Source: Lysobacterales bacterium (GTDB lineage: Bacteria > Pseudomonadota > Gammaproteobacteria > Xanthomonadales > UBA2363). Taken from it: 64,000 bases of DNA. Positions 38,115 to 47,578 of the stretch are shown here, in pieces. How positions within the stretch are numbered: position 1 is the first letter of the stretch; each line of letters begins with the position of its first letter. The notes beneath the pieces are model-generated. The model searched no databases. It worked only from the letters and a program-made list of their open reading frames with translations, and had not been told where the DNA came from. The stretch is taken from assembly GCA_019634735.1 (NCBI GenBank), contig JAHCAT010000007.1, positions 1-64,000 on the forward strand, given 5' to 3'. The position numbers were made by a program, and so were the translations under genes.

Positions 38115-38432
38115 TCAGTCGAACAGATCGGCGTCGATGTCGGACAGCCGGGCCAGGGCCCGGAGGCCCTCCGGTGCGCCGGCCAGCCGCAGGTGCAGGC
38201 CGCGGCGCAGCGCCTGGGCGCGCCACTCGACCAGGGTGGCGAGCCCGGCGCTGTCGCTCTCGCTGATGCCCGACAGGTCGACCGCGACGCTGCCGGCCGG
38301 GGGCAGGGCGGCAACCAGCCGCCGCAGCGAATCGCCGGCGCTGGAGAACACCAGGGAGCCGCCCAGCGCAAGCATCCCGGCGGCGGCGTCGCCGGCCAGG
38401 CTCAGGGTCCGGTCGGGCTCAGCCGGCCGCAT
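38115..38432 (-). CDS. mlaB: STAS-domain protein MlaB
   Basis: A 105-residue STAS-domain protein, the cytoplasmic stabiliser of the MlaFE transporter. The conserved SVAVDLSGISESDSAGLATLVEW segment (about residues 47-69) includes the Ser-Asp-Ser-Ala-Gly core of MlaB. It overlaps the end of mlaC by 14 bases and is the last gene of the operon. Confidence 0.88.
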   Translation of the reverse strand: MRPAEPDRTLSLAGDAAAGMLALGGSLVFSSAGDSLRRLVAALPPAGSVAVDLSGISESDSAGLATLVEWRAQALRRGLHLRLAGAPEGLRALARLSDIDADLFD

Positions 38433-39045
38433 CGGGGTCGATCGCTTCCAGGCCCTGCCGCTCCAGACGGTCGATCACCGCATCGATGCCCGCCCTGTCG
38501 ATCTCGGCGACCACCTGGTTGCGGTAGTTGGTCACGTAGGAGATGCCCTCGATGACCACGTCGAAGGCCTTCCAGTCGCCGGCGCGCGTCTTCCTGAATG
38601 CGTAGTCGACCGGCACCCGGGTGCCGTCGTTCAGCACCACCTCGGTCCGGATCGTGGTGCGGCGCTCGTTGAGCTCGCCCCGGAACGGCAGCACCCTGAC
38701 CGAGCCGCGCGTGTACTGGAGCAGGGCCTCGCCGTAGCGCGACACCAGGGAGTCGTAGAACGCGCGCGAGAAGCGCTGGCGCTGCTCGGGCGTCGCCGGG
38801 CGGGCGTGCCGGCCGAGCACCAGCAGGGCCGCGTACTCGGTATCGAAGTTGCGCAGCACGACGTCGTCGATGACCGCGTTCAGCGCGTTCCGGTCGCGCT
38901 GCAGCTCCTCCCGGCGCGCCTCCATGGTCTCGCCCAGGCGTTCGGCGATCTCGGCGACGATGGCGGCGGGTTCGCGTTCGCTGGCGGCGGCTGGCCAGGG
39001 CGCAAGCAGGGCGAGCAGGGTCGTGGCGAGAACGATCAGGCGCAT
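38419..39045 (-). CDS. mlaC: Periplasmic phospholipid-binding protein MlaC
   Basis: A 208-residue soluble periplasmic lipid carrier between MlaA and the MlaFEDB complex. Signal peptide MRLIVLATTLLALLAPWPAAA, then the Ttg2D/MlaC pattern: FDTEYAALLVLGRHARPATPEQRQRFSRAFYDSLVSRYGEAL, and DWKAFDVVIEGISYVTNYRNQV near the C-terminus. ATG 39045 gives a proper signal peptide; the long upstream frame lies over mlaD and mlaE and is a shadow. Confidence 0.93.
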   Translation of the reverse strand: MRLIVLATTLLALLAPWPAAASEREPAAIVAEIAERLGETMEARREELQRDRNALNAVIDDVVLRNFDTEYAALLVLGRHARPATPEQRQRFSRAFYDSLVSRYGEALLQYTRGSVRVLPFRGELNERRTTIRTEVVLNDGTRVPVDYAFRKTRAGDWKAFDVVIEGISYVTNYRNQVVAEIDRAGIDAVIDRLERQGLEAIDPDAAG

Positions 39046-39080
39046 GGTGGAGTCTCCGTAAGGGGCGTCGTGCGCGCGGG

Positions 39081-39569
39081 TCAGGGCGGGTCGCCGGCGC
39101 CGGGCCGGTTGCCGCCCTCGCCGCCGATCAGGTACTTGCCGATCAGCTCTTCGAGCTGCACCGACGACTCGGTGAGCAGGAACTCGTCGCCGTCGCGGAG
39201 GAATTCCATGCTGCCGCCGGGCCGAACCGCAACGAACTGGTCGCCGAGCAGCCCGCTGGTGAAGATGCTCAGGCTGGAGTCGTCGGGCAGTTCGGCATAC
39301 CGGCGATCGATGGCGACGGTCACCACGGCATCGAGCGCCACAGGATCGAGGGTAATGGCCTGCACTGAACCGATCGTGACGCCGGCCAGCTTGACCGGCG
39401 CGCGCTCGCGCAGTTGCCCGATGTTGCCGAAGCGGGCGCTCAGCTGGTAGGTCTCGCCGGCCCGGTAGCCTGCCAGGCTGGTGGTCTGGGTGGCCAGGAA
39501 GGCCAGCGCGGCGAAGCCGAGCAGGATGAACAGCCCGGTGCCGATCTCGAAGGAGCGGTTGGACGCCAT
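39081..39569 (-). CDS. mlaD: MCE-domain protein MlaD
   Basis: A 162-residue inner-membrane protein with one N-terminal helix (GTGLFILLGFAALAFLATQT) and an MCE domain (YQLSARFGNIGQLRERAPVKLAGVTIGSVQAI). It forms a hexameric ring over MlaFE that threads lipids to MlaC. The C-terminal ESSVQLEELIGKYLIGG helix is typical of MlaD. Confidence 0.95.
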   Translation of the reverse strand: MASNRSFEIGTGLFILLGFAALAFLATQTTSLAGYRAGETYQLSARFGNIGQLRERAPVKLAGVTIGSVQAITLDPVALDAVVTVAIDRRYAELPDDSSLSIFTSGLLGDQFVAVRPGGSMEFLRDGDEFLLTESSVQLEELIGKYLIGGEGGNRPGAGDPP

Positions 39570-39578
39570 GTCGACTCC

Positions 39579-40352
39579 TTACATGAGGAAGGCGGTTAGG
39601 ACGAAGTCGAACGCCAGCACGGCGATCGCCGAATGGATCACGGTGCGGGTGGTGGCCTGCGCCACGCCCTCGCCGGTGGGATGGGCGTTGAAGCCCTGGA
39701 AGGCTGCGATCAGCCCGATCAGCAGGCCGAACACGAAGGCCTTGAACACGCCGCCGAGCAGGTCGTCGACGAAATCCACGCTGCCGACCATGCCCGACCA
39801 GTAGACGCCGTTCTCCAGGCCCAGCCAGAGCACCGCCGACCAGTGCGCGCCCATGATCGCCATGGCGCTGAACACCACGCACAGCAAGGGCAGGGCGAGC
39901 GCGGCGGCCAGGAACCGGGGGGCCACCACGTGGCGGACCGGGTCGACCGCCATCATCTCCATGGCCTCGATCTGCTGGGTCGAACGCATCAGGCCCAGCT
40001 CGGCCGTGATGGCGGTTCCCGCGCGCCCCGAGAACAGCAGGGCGGCGACCACCGGCGACAGTTCGCGGTAGAGGGACAGCGCGGTGAGCGTGCCCAGCGC
40101 CCCACTGGCGCCGAACTGGTTGAGCGCCTGGAAGTATTGCAGTCCCAGCACCAGGCCGACGAACAGCCCGGAAACCATGATGATGGTCAGGCTCATCGCG
40201 CCGATGAACCACAGTTGCTGGACGTGCATGCGCCAGCGCCGCAGGCTGGCCGGCAGGACCGCCAGCACGTGGCCCAGAAACAGGCCGGTGCGGCCCATGT
40301 CGCGCAGGCCGCCGGCCAGGGTGGCGGCCAGATCGGCGCCCGCGCGCCTCAC
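39579..40352 (-). CDS. mlaE: ABC transporter permease MlaE
   Basis: A 257-residue permease with five to six helices. The family motif ELGLMRSTQQIEAMEMMAVDPVRHVVAPR (about residues 121-149) and the GFNAHPTGEGVAQATTRTV segment are clear. Start GTG 40352, set by the GTGA overlap with mlaF; no ATG is available close by. Forms the membrane core of the Mla complex. Confidence 0.94.
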   Translation of the reverse strand: MRRAGADLAATLAGGLRDMGRTGLFLGHVLAVLPASLRRWRMHVQQLWFIGAMSLTIIMVSGLFVGLVLGLQYFQALNQFGASGALGTLTALSLYRELSPVVAALLFSGRAGTAITAELGLMRSTQQIEAMEMMAVDPVRHVVAPRFLAAALALPLLCVVFSAMAIMGAHWSAVLWLGLENGVYWSGMVGSVDFVDDLLGGVFKAFVFGLLIGLIAAFQGFNAHPTGEGVAQATTRTVIHSAIAVLAFDFVLTAFLM

Positions 40353-41194
40353 CGGTGTGTCTCCAGGCCGAAGTCGGCGCCCAGCGATGGCGCGGGGTAG
40401 TGGAACGGCACCGGGCCATCGCTCAGACCCTGCAGGAACTGCCTGACCATCGGCGACTCGCTGGCCAGCACGTCCTCGAACCGCCCCTGGGCGACCACCC
40501 GGCCACCGCTCAGCACCACCAGGCGATCGGCCACCTTGCGCAGGTGCTCGATCTCGTGGGCGACGACGATGCTGGTCAGGCCGAGGGTCTGGTTGAGCGT
40601 GCGCATCAGCTCGACCACGGCCGCCACGGCGATCGGGTCCAGGCCGACGAACGGCTCGTCGTAGAGCACCAGTTCCGGATCGAGGGCGATCGCCCGCGCC
40701 AGTGCGACACGCCGGGCCATGCCGCCGGACAGCTGCGCCGGCATCAGGCCGGCGGCGCCGCGAAGTCCGACCGCCTGCAGCTTGAGCAGCACCACGACCC
40801 GGATCAGCGATTCCGGCAGATCGGTGTTCTCGCGCAGCGGGAACGCGACATTGTCGAAGACGTCGAGGTCGGTCAGCAAGGCGCCGTGCTGGAACAGCAT
40901 GCCCATGCGCCGGCGCAGCGCATACAGGGCCTGCGGGCGCAGCCTGGCGAGATCCTGGCCGAACACCTGGACCTCGCCATGGTCGTGGCGGAGCTGTCCG
41001 GTCAGGTGCCGCAGCAGGGTGGTCTTGCCGGTGCCGCTGGGTCCCATGATCGCGACCACGCCGCCCCGCGGCACGTCGAGGTCGACGCCATCGAAGACCT
41101 GCGTGCTGCCCAGCCGGGTACGCAGGCCGCGCACCCGCACCAGCGGCGCGTCGGCCGGGCGCAGGGCATCTGTGCGGGCGCTGTCTGCGGTCAC
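40349..41194 (-). CDS. mlaF: ABC transporter ATP-binding protein MlaF
   Basis: A 281-residue ATPase. Walker A GPSGTGKTTLL (about residues 50-60), Q-loop FQHGALLTDLDVFDNVAFPLRE, signature LSGGMARRVALARA, Walker B ELVLYDEPFVGLDP and H-loop VAHE. The start is GTG 41194, giving an N-terminus 20-25 residues longer than usual; no ATG fits better. First gene of mlaFEDCB, transcribed divergently from the aldo/keto reductase. Confidence 0.94.
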   Translation of the reverse strand: MTADSARTDALRPADAPLVRVRGLRTRLGSTQVFDGVDLDVPRGGVVAIMGPSGTGKTTLLRHLTGQLRHDHGEVQVFGQDLARLRPQALYALRRRMGMLFQHGALLTDLDVFDNVAFPLRENTDLPESLIRVVVLLKLQAVGLRGAAGLMPAQLSGGMARRVALARAIALDPELVLYDEPFVGLDPIAVAAVVELMRTLNQTLGLTSIVVAHEIEHLRKVADRLVVLSGGRVVAQGRFEDVLASESPMVRQFLQGLSDGPVPFHYPAPSLGADFGLETHR

Positions 41195-41353
41195 GGAAGG
41201 GTGTCGGGGTCCGGGCAAAGGGCGCCAAGTGTGCCACACGCACCGATGCCTACCGGGCGGGGCATTCAGCGCGGGTTTCGCGCCAGCCCGGCACGTCGCG
41301 TCCACGACGGCGGGGGTATCCTGCGCTTCCCCTCGTTGCCGTCGTGAACTCGC

Positions 41354-42325
41354 ATGCGCTTCCGCCGCCTGGGCCGGACCGGCCTGCCGATCTCCGCGCT
41401 GTCCCTTGGCGCCTGGGTCAACTTCGGCCGCTCCGTCGGGCGCGGCGAAGCGCGCGAACTGATCGCCCTGGCCCACGACCAGGGCGTCAGCTTCTTCGAC
41501 AATGCCGAGTCCTACGGCCAGGGCGAGGGCGAGCGCATCATGGGCGACGCGCTCGCCGACCTGCGGCTGGCCCGAGATTCCTTTTGCGTCTCCAGCAAGG
41601 TGTTCTTCGGCGCCGGTGCCGATCCCCGACCCACGCAGCGCGGCCTGTCGCGCAAGCACGTGATCGAGGCCTGTCACCAGGCATTGCGCAGGCTTCGCGT
41701 CGAGTACCTGGACTTCTTCCTCTGCCACCGGCCCGATCCGGAGGTGCCGATCGAGGAGACCGTGCTGGCCATGGACCTGCTGGTCCGCCAGGGCAAGATC
41801 CTGTACTGGGGCACCTCGGAGTGGCCGGCGGAGGTGATCGTCCGGGCTTGCGGGTTCGCAGCCGATCACAGCCTGGTGGCGCCATCCCTCGAGCAGGCCC
41901 AGTACAACCTGTTCGCCAGGGCGCGGGTCGAGCGCGAGTACGCGCCGCTGTGCCGCGACCTCGGTCTGGGCCTGACCACCTGGTCGCCGCTCGCCTCCGG
42001 TCTGCTCAGCGGCAAGTATCGCGACGCGGGGGCTGGCGGCCGCCTGCGCGAGGCCGACTACGCCTGGCTGGACAACCACCTGGAGGGTGCCACCGGACGT
42101 GCCCGATCCGGCCGAGTCGGTCACCTGGTGGCGATGGCCGCCGACCTGGGCTGCACGCCCGCGCAGCTGGCGATCGCCTGGTGCCTGGGCAATCCCGATG
42201 TCTCCACGGTGATCCTCGGTGCCAGCTCCACGGACCAGCTCCGGGACAATCTTGGCGCGCTGGCGGTGCTGGATGCCCTGATGCCCGCGGAGCGCGACGG
42301 CCTGGCCGACTCCATGGCTGATTGA
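41354..42325 (+). CDS. Aldo/keto reductase (Kv-beta-like)
   Basis: A 323-residue NADPH-dependent oxidoreductase. The catalytic tetrad is complete: Asp and Tyr in FFDNAESYGQGEGERIMG, Lys in VSSKVFF, His in FFLCHRPDP. RRLGRTGLPISALSLGAW at the N-terminus and LGASSTDQLRDNLGAL at the C-terminus (cofactor phosphate binding) are typical. This is the YghZ/voltage-gated-potassium-channel-beta branch. Substrate unknown. The heptamer array begins 16 bases after its stop. Confidence 0.92.
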   Translation: MRFRRLGRTGLPISALSLGAWVNFGRSVGRGEARELIALAHDQGVSFFDNAESYGQGEGERIMGDALADLRLARDSFCVSSKVFFGAGADPRPTQRGLSRKHVIEACHQALRRLRVEYLDFFLCHRPDPEVPIEETVLAMDLLVRQGKILYWGTSEWPAEVIVRACGFAADHSLVAPSLEQAQYNLFARARVEREYAPLCRDLGLGLTTWSPLASGLLSGKYRDAGAGGRLREADYAWLDNHLEGATGRARSGRVGHLVAMAADLGCTPAQLAIAWCLGNPDVSTVILGASSTDQLRDNLGALAVLDALMPAERDGLADSMAD

Positions 42326-42341
42326 GGTCGCACAGGGAGCC

Positions 42342-42614
<273 letters not shown>

Positions 42615-42658
42615 GGGAGGCTCAGCCGGGCGTGGGCGAAGCTTGCGGTCATGAATGG

Positions 42659-42673
42659 GAATGACTATCATTC
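42659..42673 (+). promoter_or_regulatory. Fur-box-like palindrome upstream of heme receptor
   Basis: GAATGACTATCATTC, perfectly symmetric around CTA, resembles the half-site pattern of Fur boxes (GATAATGATAATCATTATC). It lies about 105 bases before the receptor start and fits iron control of the heme uptake operon. It also argues against the upstream ATG codons (42655, 42661) as starts. Confidence 0.7.
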
Positions 42674-42777
42674 GCGCCGTTGCGGTCCGCCAGGGCCGCC
42701 CGGCCCAGCCAGCCCGCCCGTGCGAGCCAGCCAGTCGTCCAAGGGTCCGCGAGGACCGGCCTTTCGGAGATTGGTTC

Positions 42778-45033
42778 GTGCGCATGCCGCCTGCAGTACT
42801 CGTGTTCTCACTCGCCGTCCACGGCGCCGCCTTCACCGCGTCGGCCAGGGCCGGGGCGACCCCGGGTGCCGCGGTCGAACTCGACCGGGTCACCATCACC
42901 GCCACACGCAGCCAGCGGCCGGTGCAGGACACCCCGGGCACCGTCACCGTGCGCGACGAGGCCGACATCGATCGCGAGCTGGCTGCCGACATCCGCGACC
43001 TGGTGCGCTACGAGCCGGGCGTCTCGGTCGCCAATGCGCCGGGTCGGTTCGGCCTGTCCGGCTTCACCATCCGCGGCCTGGACGGCAACCGGGTGCTGGT
43101 CGAGGTCGACGGCGTGCGCATCCCGGACGCCTTCGCGATCGGCAGCTTCGCCAGCGCCGGCCGCGACCTGGTCGACATCGACCTGCTCAAGTCGGTCGAG
43201 ATCATTCGCGGCGCCGCCTCCTCGCTCTACGGCAGCAACGCCCTGGCCGGGGTGGTCTCGTTCGCGACCCGCGATCCGGAGGACTACCTCGGCGACCAGG
43301 ATGGTGGCCATCTTGGCGCCAAGCTGGGCTGGCACGGCGTCGACCACGGCCGCCAGGCCGGCTTCACCGCCGCGCTCGGCGACGACCGCCTCGGCTTTCT
43401 GCTGGGCTTCGCGCACCGGCAGGGCTCGGAGAACCGCAACCAGGGGCAGGCCGGCGGCGAGGGTCCGGCCCGTACCCGCCCCAACCCGCAGGCCTGGGAG
43501 ACCGACAGCGCCCTGGCCAAGGTGGTCTGGCGACCGGCCCCTGCCCACCGGCTGGCCTGGGCCTTCGAGGCCGGCCAGGGCCGGACCCTCACCGAAGTGC
43601 TCAGCGCCCGCACGCGCACCGCCAGTCCGGCCGCGCTCACCGAGGTGCTGGCGCTGGCCGGCGACGACCGCCGCGCCCGCACCCGCAACAGCCTGGCCTG
43701 GTTGTACCAGCCCGAGGACGGATGGTTCGATAGCGTCGAGGCGTCCGTGCACGCCCAGCGCGGCCGGACCTCGCAGGAAACCCTCGAGCAGCGCCGCAGC
43801 ACCGTGCTGGCCACCGGCGTGAGCACGCCACAGCAACGTTGGCGCCGCTTCGAATTCGACCAGGAAGTGGCAGGCGCCGAGCTGCTGGCCCGCCGCCGCT
43901 TCGATTGGGCCGGCGGCAACCACCTCGTCGTGCTCGGCCTGGAGTCGCTGCAGACCGACACCGCCCAGTTGCGCGACGGCCTGGCCGTCAATCCCCTGAC
44001 CGGCGCGCAAACCCCGGTCATCCCGCCCGACGTCTTTCCGGTGCGCGACTTTCCGCGCAGCCGTACCCGCGAGCAGGCGCTGTTCGTCCAGGACGAGATC
44101 AGCCTCGCCGGCGGCCGCCTCGACCTGATCCCCGGCTTCCGACTCGATCGCTACCGCCTCGACCCGCGCCCCGACGCGATCTTCGAGGAGGACAACCCCG
44201 GCATCGAACCAGTCGCGCTGCGGGCGACCCAGGGTTCCCCGAAGCTGGGGCTGCTCTGGCGGTTGGGTTCGACCTGGTCACTGGCGGCCCAATTTGCGGA
44301 AGGGTTCCGGGCGCCGCCCTACGACGACGCCAACATCGGCTTCACCAACCTGCAGTTCGGCTATGCCGCGATCCCGAACCCCGACCTGCGGCCGGAAACC
44401 AGCCGCGGCCTGGAACTCGGCCTGCGCGGCAGCTGGCGCCATGCGCGCGCCGGCCTGGCCGTGTACGGCAACCGCTACGAAGACTTCATCGAATCATTGC
44501 TGGCGTTGCACCCCGACGACCCGCAGGCGGTGCCGGGCCTGATCACCTTCCAGTCGCGCAACCTCGAGCGGGTCGCCATCGAGGGCGCGGAGTTGTCCGC
44601 GCAAGCCGGCCTGGAAGCGCTGTCGCCGCGGCTGGCGGGCCTGTCCGTACGCGGTGCGGCCGCGTGGTCGCGCGGCAAGGATCGCGACAGCGGCGAACCG
44701 CTCGCCTCGGTGGATCCTCCCCGCCTGGTGCTCGGTGTGGCCTGGACCCGCGCCGATGACGGTCTGGGCGCGGAACTGGTCGGCACTGCCGTGCGCGGCC
44801 AGTCACGGGTGCCGCAGATCGCCCATCATGGCTACGGGCTGCTCGACCTGCTCGCCTGGTGGCGGCCGGTGCCGGCCGTCACGGTCAATGCCGGCGTGTT
44901 CAACCTTGCCGACCGCAGCTACCTGGAATGGGCCGATGCGCGCATCGCCGCGCTCGCCCCCGATAGCCCGTCCCGCGACCGTTTCACGGCGCCCGGCCGC
45001 AATGCCGCGGTGACCGTGCGACTGGCCTGGTGA
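42778..45033 (+). CDS. TonB-dependent heme/hemoglobin receptor
   Basis: A 751-residue outer-membrane receptor of the hemoglobin/transferrin/lactoferrin (HutA/HemR) type. GTG 42778 is chosen because CGGAGA lies at a good distance and the protein then starts MRMPPAVLVFSLAVHGAAFTASARA, a signal peptide. The TonB box region is ELDRVTITATRSQR, and the plug domain has IRGAASSLYGSNALAGVVSFATRDPEDYL. The barrel has FRAPPYDDANIGF and NPDLRPETSRG, equivalents of the FRAP and NPNL boxes; no His lies between them, unlike classic heme receptors. Followed by hemP and a DUF6607 gene, and preceded by a Fur-like site, so heme-iron import is the likely role. Confidence 0.88.
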   Translation: MRMPPAVLVFSLAVHGAAFTASARAGATPGAAVELDRVTITATRSQRPVQDTPGTVTVRDEADIDRELAADIRDLVRYEPGVSVANAPGRFGLSGFTIRGLDGNRVLVEVDGVRIPDAFAIGSFASAGRDLVDIDLLKSVEIIRGAASSLYGSNALAGVVSFATRDPEDYLGDQDGGHLGAKLGWHGVDHGRQAGFTAALGDDRLGFLLGFAHRQGSENRNQGQAGGEGPARTRPNPQAWETDSALAKVVWRPAPAHRLAWAFEAGQGRTLTEVLSARTRTASPAALTEVLALAGDDRRARTRNSLAWLYQPEDGWFDSVEASVHAQRGRTSQETLEQRRSTVLATGVSTPQQRWRRFEFDQEVAGAELLARRRFDWAGGNHLVVLGLESLQTDTAQLRDGLAVNPLTGAQTPVIPPDVFPVRDFPRSRTREQALFVQDEISLAGGRLDLIPGFRLDRYRLDPRPDAIFEEDNPGIEPVALRATQGSPKLGLLWRLGSTWSLAAQFAEGFRAPPYDDANIGFTNLQFGYAAIPNPDLRPETSRGLELGLRGSWRHARAGLAVYGNRYEDFIESLLALHPDDPQAVPGLITFQSRNLERVAIEGAELSAQAGLEALSPRLAGLSVRGAAAWSRGKDRDSGEPLASVDPPRLVLGVAWTRADDGLGAELVGTAVRGQSRVPQIAHHGYGLLDLLAWWRPVPAVTVNAGVFNLADRSYLEWADARIAALAPDSPSRDRFTAPGRNAAVTVRLAW

Positions 45034-45162
45034 CCCGGCATGCCCGGCGATCCCGCCCGTTCCTGCGCCCGTGAGCCTGGCGCTCGACGCATGCCCGGCG
45101 GCGACCGACCCGCGCCCCTGCCTGCCGACCCTCCGCCCGACCTTCCTGCCCAGGAGCTGCTG

Positions 45163-45354
45163 ATGTCCCTTTCCCAAGCAAAGCCCCAGGTGCCTGCCGC
45201 GCAGGCGGCGCTGCAGACGGATCGCCCGGCGCAGGCGCCGCGCCTCGACAGCGCCAGCCTGTTCGCCGGACGCCGGGAGATCGTCATCGAGCATGGAGGA
45301 TGCGAGTACCGGTTGCGCCGCACGCGGACCGACAAGTTGATCCTCACCAAGTAG
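45163..45354 (+). CDS. hemP: Hemin uptake protein HemP
   Basis: A 63-residue protein with the HemP core at its C-terminus (SASLFAGRREIVIEHGGCEYRLRRTRTDKLILTK). HemP/HmuP proteins control or help heme uptake in several proteobacteria. ATG 45163 is preceded by CAGGAG. It lies 130 bases after the receptor gene, whose product it probably serves. Confidence 0.9.
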   Translation: MSLSQAKPQVPAAQAALQTDRPAQAPRLDSASLFAGRREIVIEHGGCEYRLRRTRTDKLILTK

Positions 45355-45426
45355 CGAAGCCGCCACCCGGTCGCCTTGCGCGCGCACCTGTCTGCAGTCC
45401 CATCGACCTGTCCATGGAGTAGTGCC

Positions 45427-46419
45427 ATGTCGCCCCTGCACCTGTTGTTGCCAAGTTTCGCCCTTCTGTCCGGGTGCGCCATCGGCGCCGCCCGCGAAGC
45501 GGCCGCCCCGCCGGCGGACACCGCACCTCCCGAGGCGGATCGCGCCGCCATCCTGGCGATGGCCGGCGACTACCGGGTGCGCTTCCACTTCGACGAGACC
45601 GTGGTGATCGAGTCCGGCTACGCCCGCCGCGAGCCAAAGCGCAGCGGCGCCCTGGAAACGGTCCTGGTGATCGAGGACGAGCCCGGGCGCATCGTCCTGC
45701 AGCACCTGCTGATGTCGCCCGCTGGCAACCATGTCACCAAGCACTGGCGCCAGGACTGGCATTGGCAGGCCAGCGAGCGGCTGGAGTTCAGCGCGGACCA
45801 GACCTGGGTGCTGCGTCCGCTCGATCCGGGCCTGAGCCGTGGCGCCTGGACGCAATGCGTGTACGAGGTCAGCGACGCGCCGCGCTACTGCGGCACCGGC
45901 CCGTGGAACCACCGCTATGGCGTCGCCACCTGGACCTCGGACCGCACCTGGCGGCCGTTGCCGCGGCGCGAGTACACGACGCGCGAGGACTACAACGCCC
46001 TCAACGTCGAGAACCGCCACACCATCGTGCCTGGCGGCTGGAGCCACGAGCAGGACAACAGCAAGGTGGTGCGCGAGGTCGACGGCGCCAGCCGGACCCT
46101 GGTCCGCGAATTCGGTTTCAACGACTACCAGCGGGTCGACGACGTGGACTTCGGGCCCGCACGAGACTGGTGGCGGAGAACGGCGGGCTACTGGTCGCAG
46201 GTACGCGCCGGCTGGGAGCGACGCATCCGTGCCGGCGGCGGGATCCGCCTGGACACTGCTGTCGATGGCATGCCGATCATCGAGGCCACTTTTGCGCAGG
46301 CCTCGAGGGCAGCCGCTGGCGAAGCGGTCGCGCAGGCGGATCTAGATGCCATCTTCGCGCGCTGGACCAGCGCGCCGGATGCGCCGCCGCGTGACGGCGA
46401 CGCCCTGGCCGGGCGCTGA
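45427..46419 (+). CDS. DUF6607 family lipoprotein
   Basis: A 330-residue exported protein with lipobox LLSGCAIG (Cys near residue 16). The body reads GDYRVRFHFDETVVIESGYARREPKRSGALETVLVIEDEP, then WHWQASERLEFSADQTW and WTQCVYEVSDAPRYCG, the pattern I associate with DUF6607, which often lies beside heme receptors and HemP. It probably takes part in heme handling at the envelope; the biochemical role is unknown. ATG 45427 gives the lipoprotein signal. Confidence 0.8.
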   Translation: MSPLHLLLPSFALLSGCAIGAAREAAAPPADTAPPEADRAAILAMAGDYRVRFHFDETVVIESGYARREPKRSGALETVLVIEDEPGRIVLQHLLMSPAGNHVTKHWRQDWHWQASERLEFSADQTWVLRPLDPGLSRGAWTQCVYEVSDAPRYCGTGPWNHRYGVATWTSDRTWRPLPRREYTTREDYNALNVENRHTIVPGGWSHEQDNSKVVREVDGASRTLVREFGFNDYQRVDDVDFGPARDWWRRTAGYWSQVRAGWERRIRAGGGIRLDTAVDGMPIIEATFAQASRAAAGEAVAQADLDAIFARWTSAPDAPPRDGDALAGR

Positions 46420-46451
46420 TCCCGCCTGGAATCGTTGCCGCGGCGGAAGGC

Positions 46452-47522
46452 CTACACCGCCACGCCGGTCACCGGAGGCGGTGGCGGTGGCGGTGCCGGC
46501 GCACGCGGCGGCGCAGGCGGTGCCGGCGGCGCCGGTGGCGCCGGTGGCGCGATGGCATCGTCCAGCCAGCGCATCGGCGCGGGCCGGTCGGGTGCGGTCA
46601 GCTGCAGGCGCTGCGGCCTGCGGTCGCGCAGCAGGTCGAGCTGTACGACCTGGCCGGGTTCGGCCCGAGCCAACGCCCGCATCGCCTCGCGCGGTTCGGC
46701 GACCTCGGCGCCGTCGACGCGCTGGATGACGTCGCCGGACTGCAGGCCGGCCAGCGGCTCGCCCTCGGCGCGCAGCACCAGCACGCCGCGATCGGTGCCG
46801 AAGTAGCGGCCCAGTCCGGCGTCGAGGCTGGCCAGGCGCAGCCCCTGCCAGCGCCAGGCGTCGAAGCGCAGGGACTCCTCCAGCATCGGTCCGATCACCC
46901 GGATCCGCCGTTCGACGTCGGCCACGCCCTCCGAGAGACCCTCCCGGATCGCCTCGACATCCACGCGCAGGTCGATCAGGTCGCCGTCCACGCCGCCGAG
47001 CAGGGCGGTCGGCGCAAGCGGCTCCGCGGCCACGGTTGCCGTGCCTGCCGCCCCGTTCCGATCGTAGGCCAGTACCACCGTCTGGCCTTCGCTCAGTCCG
47101 GACAGGGCCTGTCGTGCGGAGACCAGGCGCGTCGCGCCGTCGGCGCCGGCGATCTCCCGGCCATCGATCGCGGTCAGCACATCACCACTGCGCAGTCCGG
47201 CACGGGCCGCCGGCCCGTCCGGGGTGACCGCCGCCAGGCGCACGCCGGCCGCGGGGTCGGGCGACATCACCAGGCCCAGCATCGGCCGCCGCCGTTCGAT
47301 GCGCTGGATGTCGACCGTCCGGCGTTCGCCGAGCTGGCCGGACAGTTCGGCGACCTGCCGGGCGGCCTGCGCCAGTTGTTCGCGGGCCTGCTCGAGCTGC
47401 GCACGAAGCTGCGCACGTTCGGTCTCGTCCGCGGCCGGCGCGGCCGGGGTCTGCGCGGCGGCGGCCGCGCTCCAGATCGCCGCCAGCACCAGAAGCGCCG
47501 TCCTGCGTGCCATCGATGTCAT
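46452..47522 (-). CDS. Periplasmic two-PDZ-domain protein
   Basis: A 356-residue exported protein: signal peptide (ending AAAAAQTP, about residue 25), a short coiled coil (TERAQLRAQLEQAREQLAQAARQVAEL, about 35-62), a first PDZ domain (MLGLVMSPDPAAGVRLAAVTPDGPAARAGLRSGDVLTAIDG), a spacer, a second PDZ domain (DRGVLVLRAEGEPLAGLQSGDVIQRVDG, about 245-320) and a Pro-rich tail (APPAPPAPPAPPAPP). No protease domain is present. It lies downstream of an ECF sigma/anti-sigma-like pair on the same strand and probably belongs to that envelope-response unit, as a scaffold for peptide C-termini. Confidence 0.82.
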   Translation of the reverse strand: MTSMARRTALLVLAAIWSAAAAAQTPAAPAADETERAQLRAQLEQAREQLAQAARQVAELSGQLGERRTVDIQRIERRRPMLGLVMSPDPAAGVRLAAVTPDGPAARAGLRSGDVLTAIDGREIAGADGATRLVSARQALSGLSEGQTVVLAYDRNGAAGTATVAAEPLAPTALLGGVDGDLIDLRVDVEAIREGLSEGVADVERRIRVIGPMLEESLRFDAWRWQGLRLASLDAGLGRYFGTDRGVLVLRAEGEPLAGLQSGDVIQRVDGAEVAEPREAMRALARAEPGQVVQLDLLRDRRPQRLQLTAPDRPAPMRWLDDAIAPPAPPAPPAPPAPPRAPAPPPPPPPVTGVAV

Positions 47523-47578
47523 GGTCGTCTCCTCATGTCGGGTAGGGGTGGTGCCGGCGCGCTGCCGTCCACGTCCGT

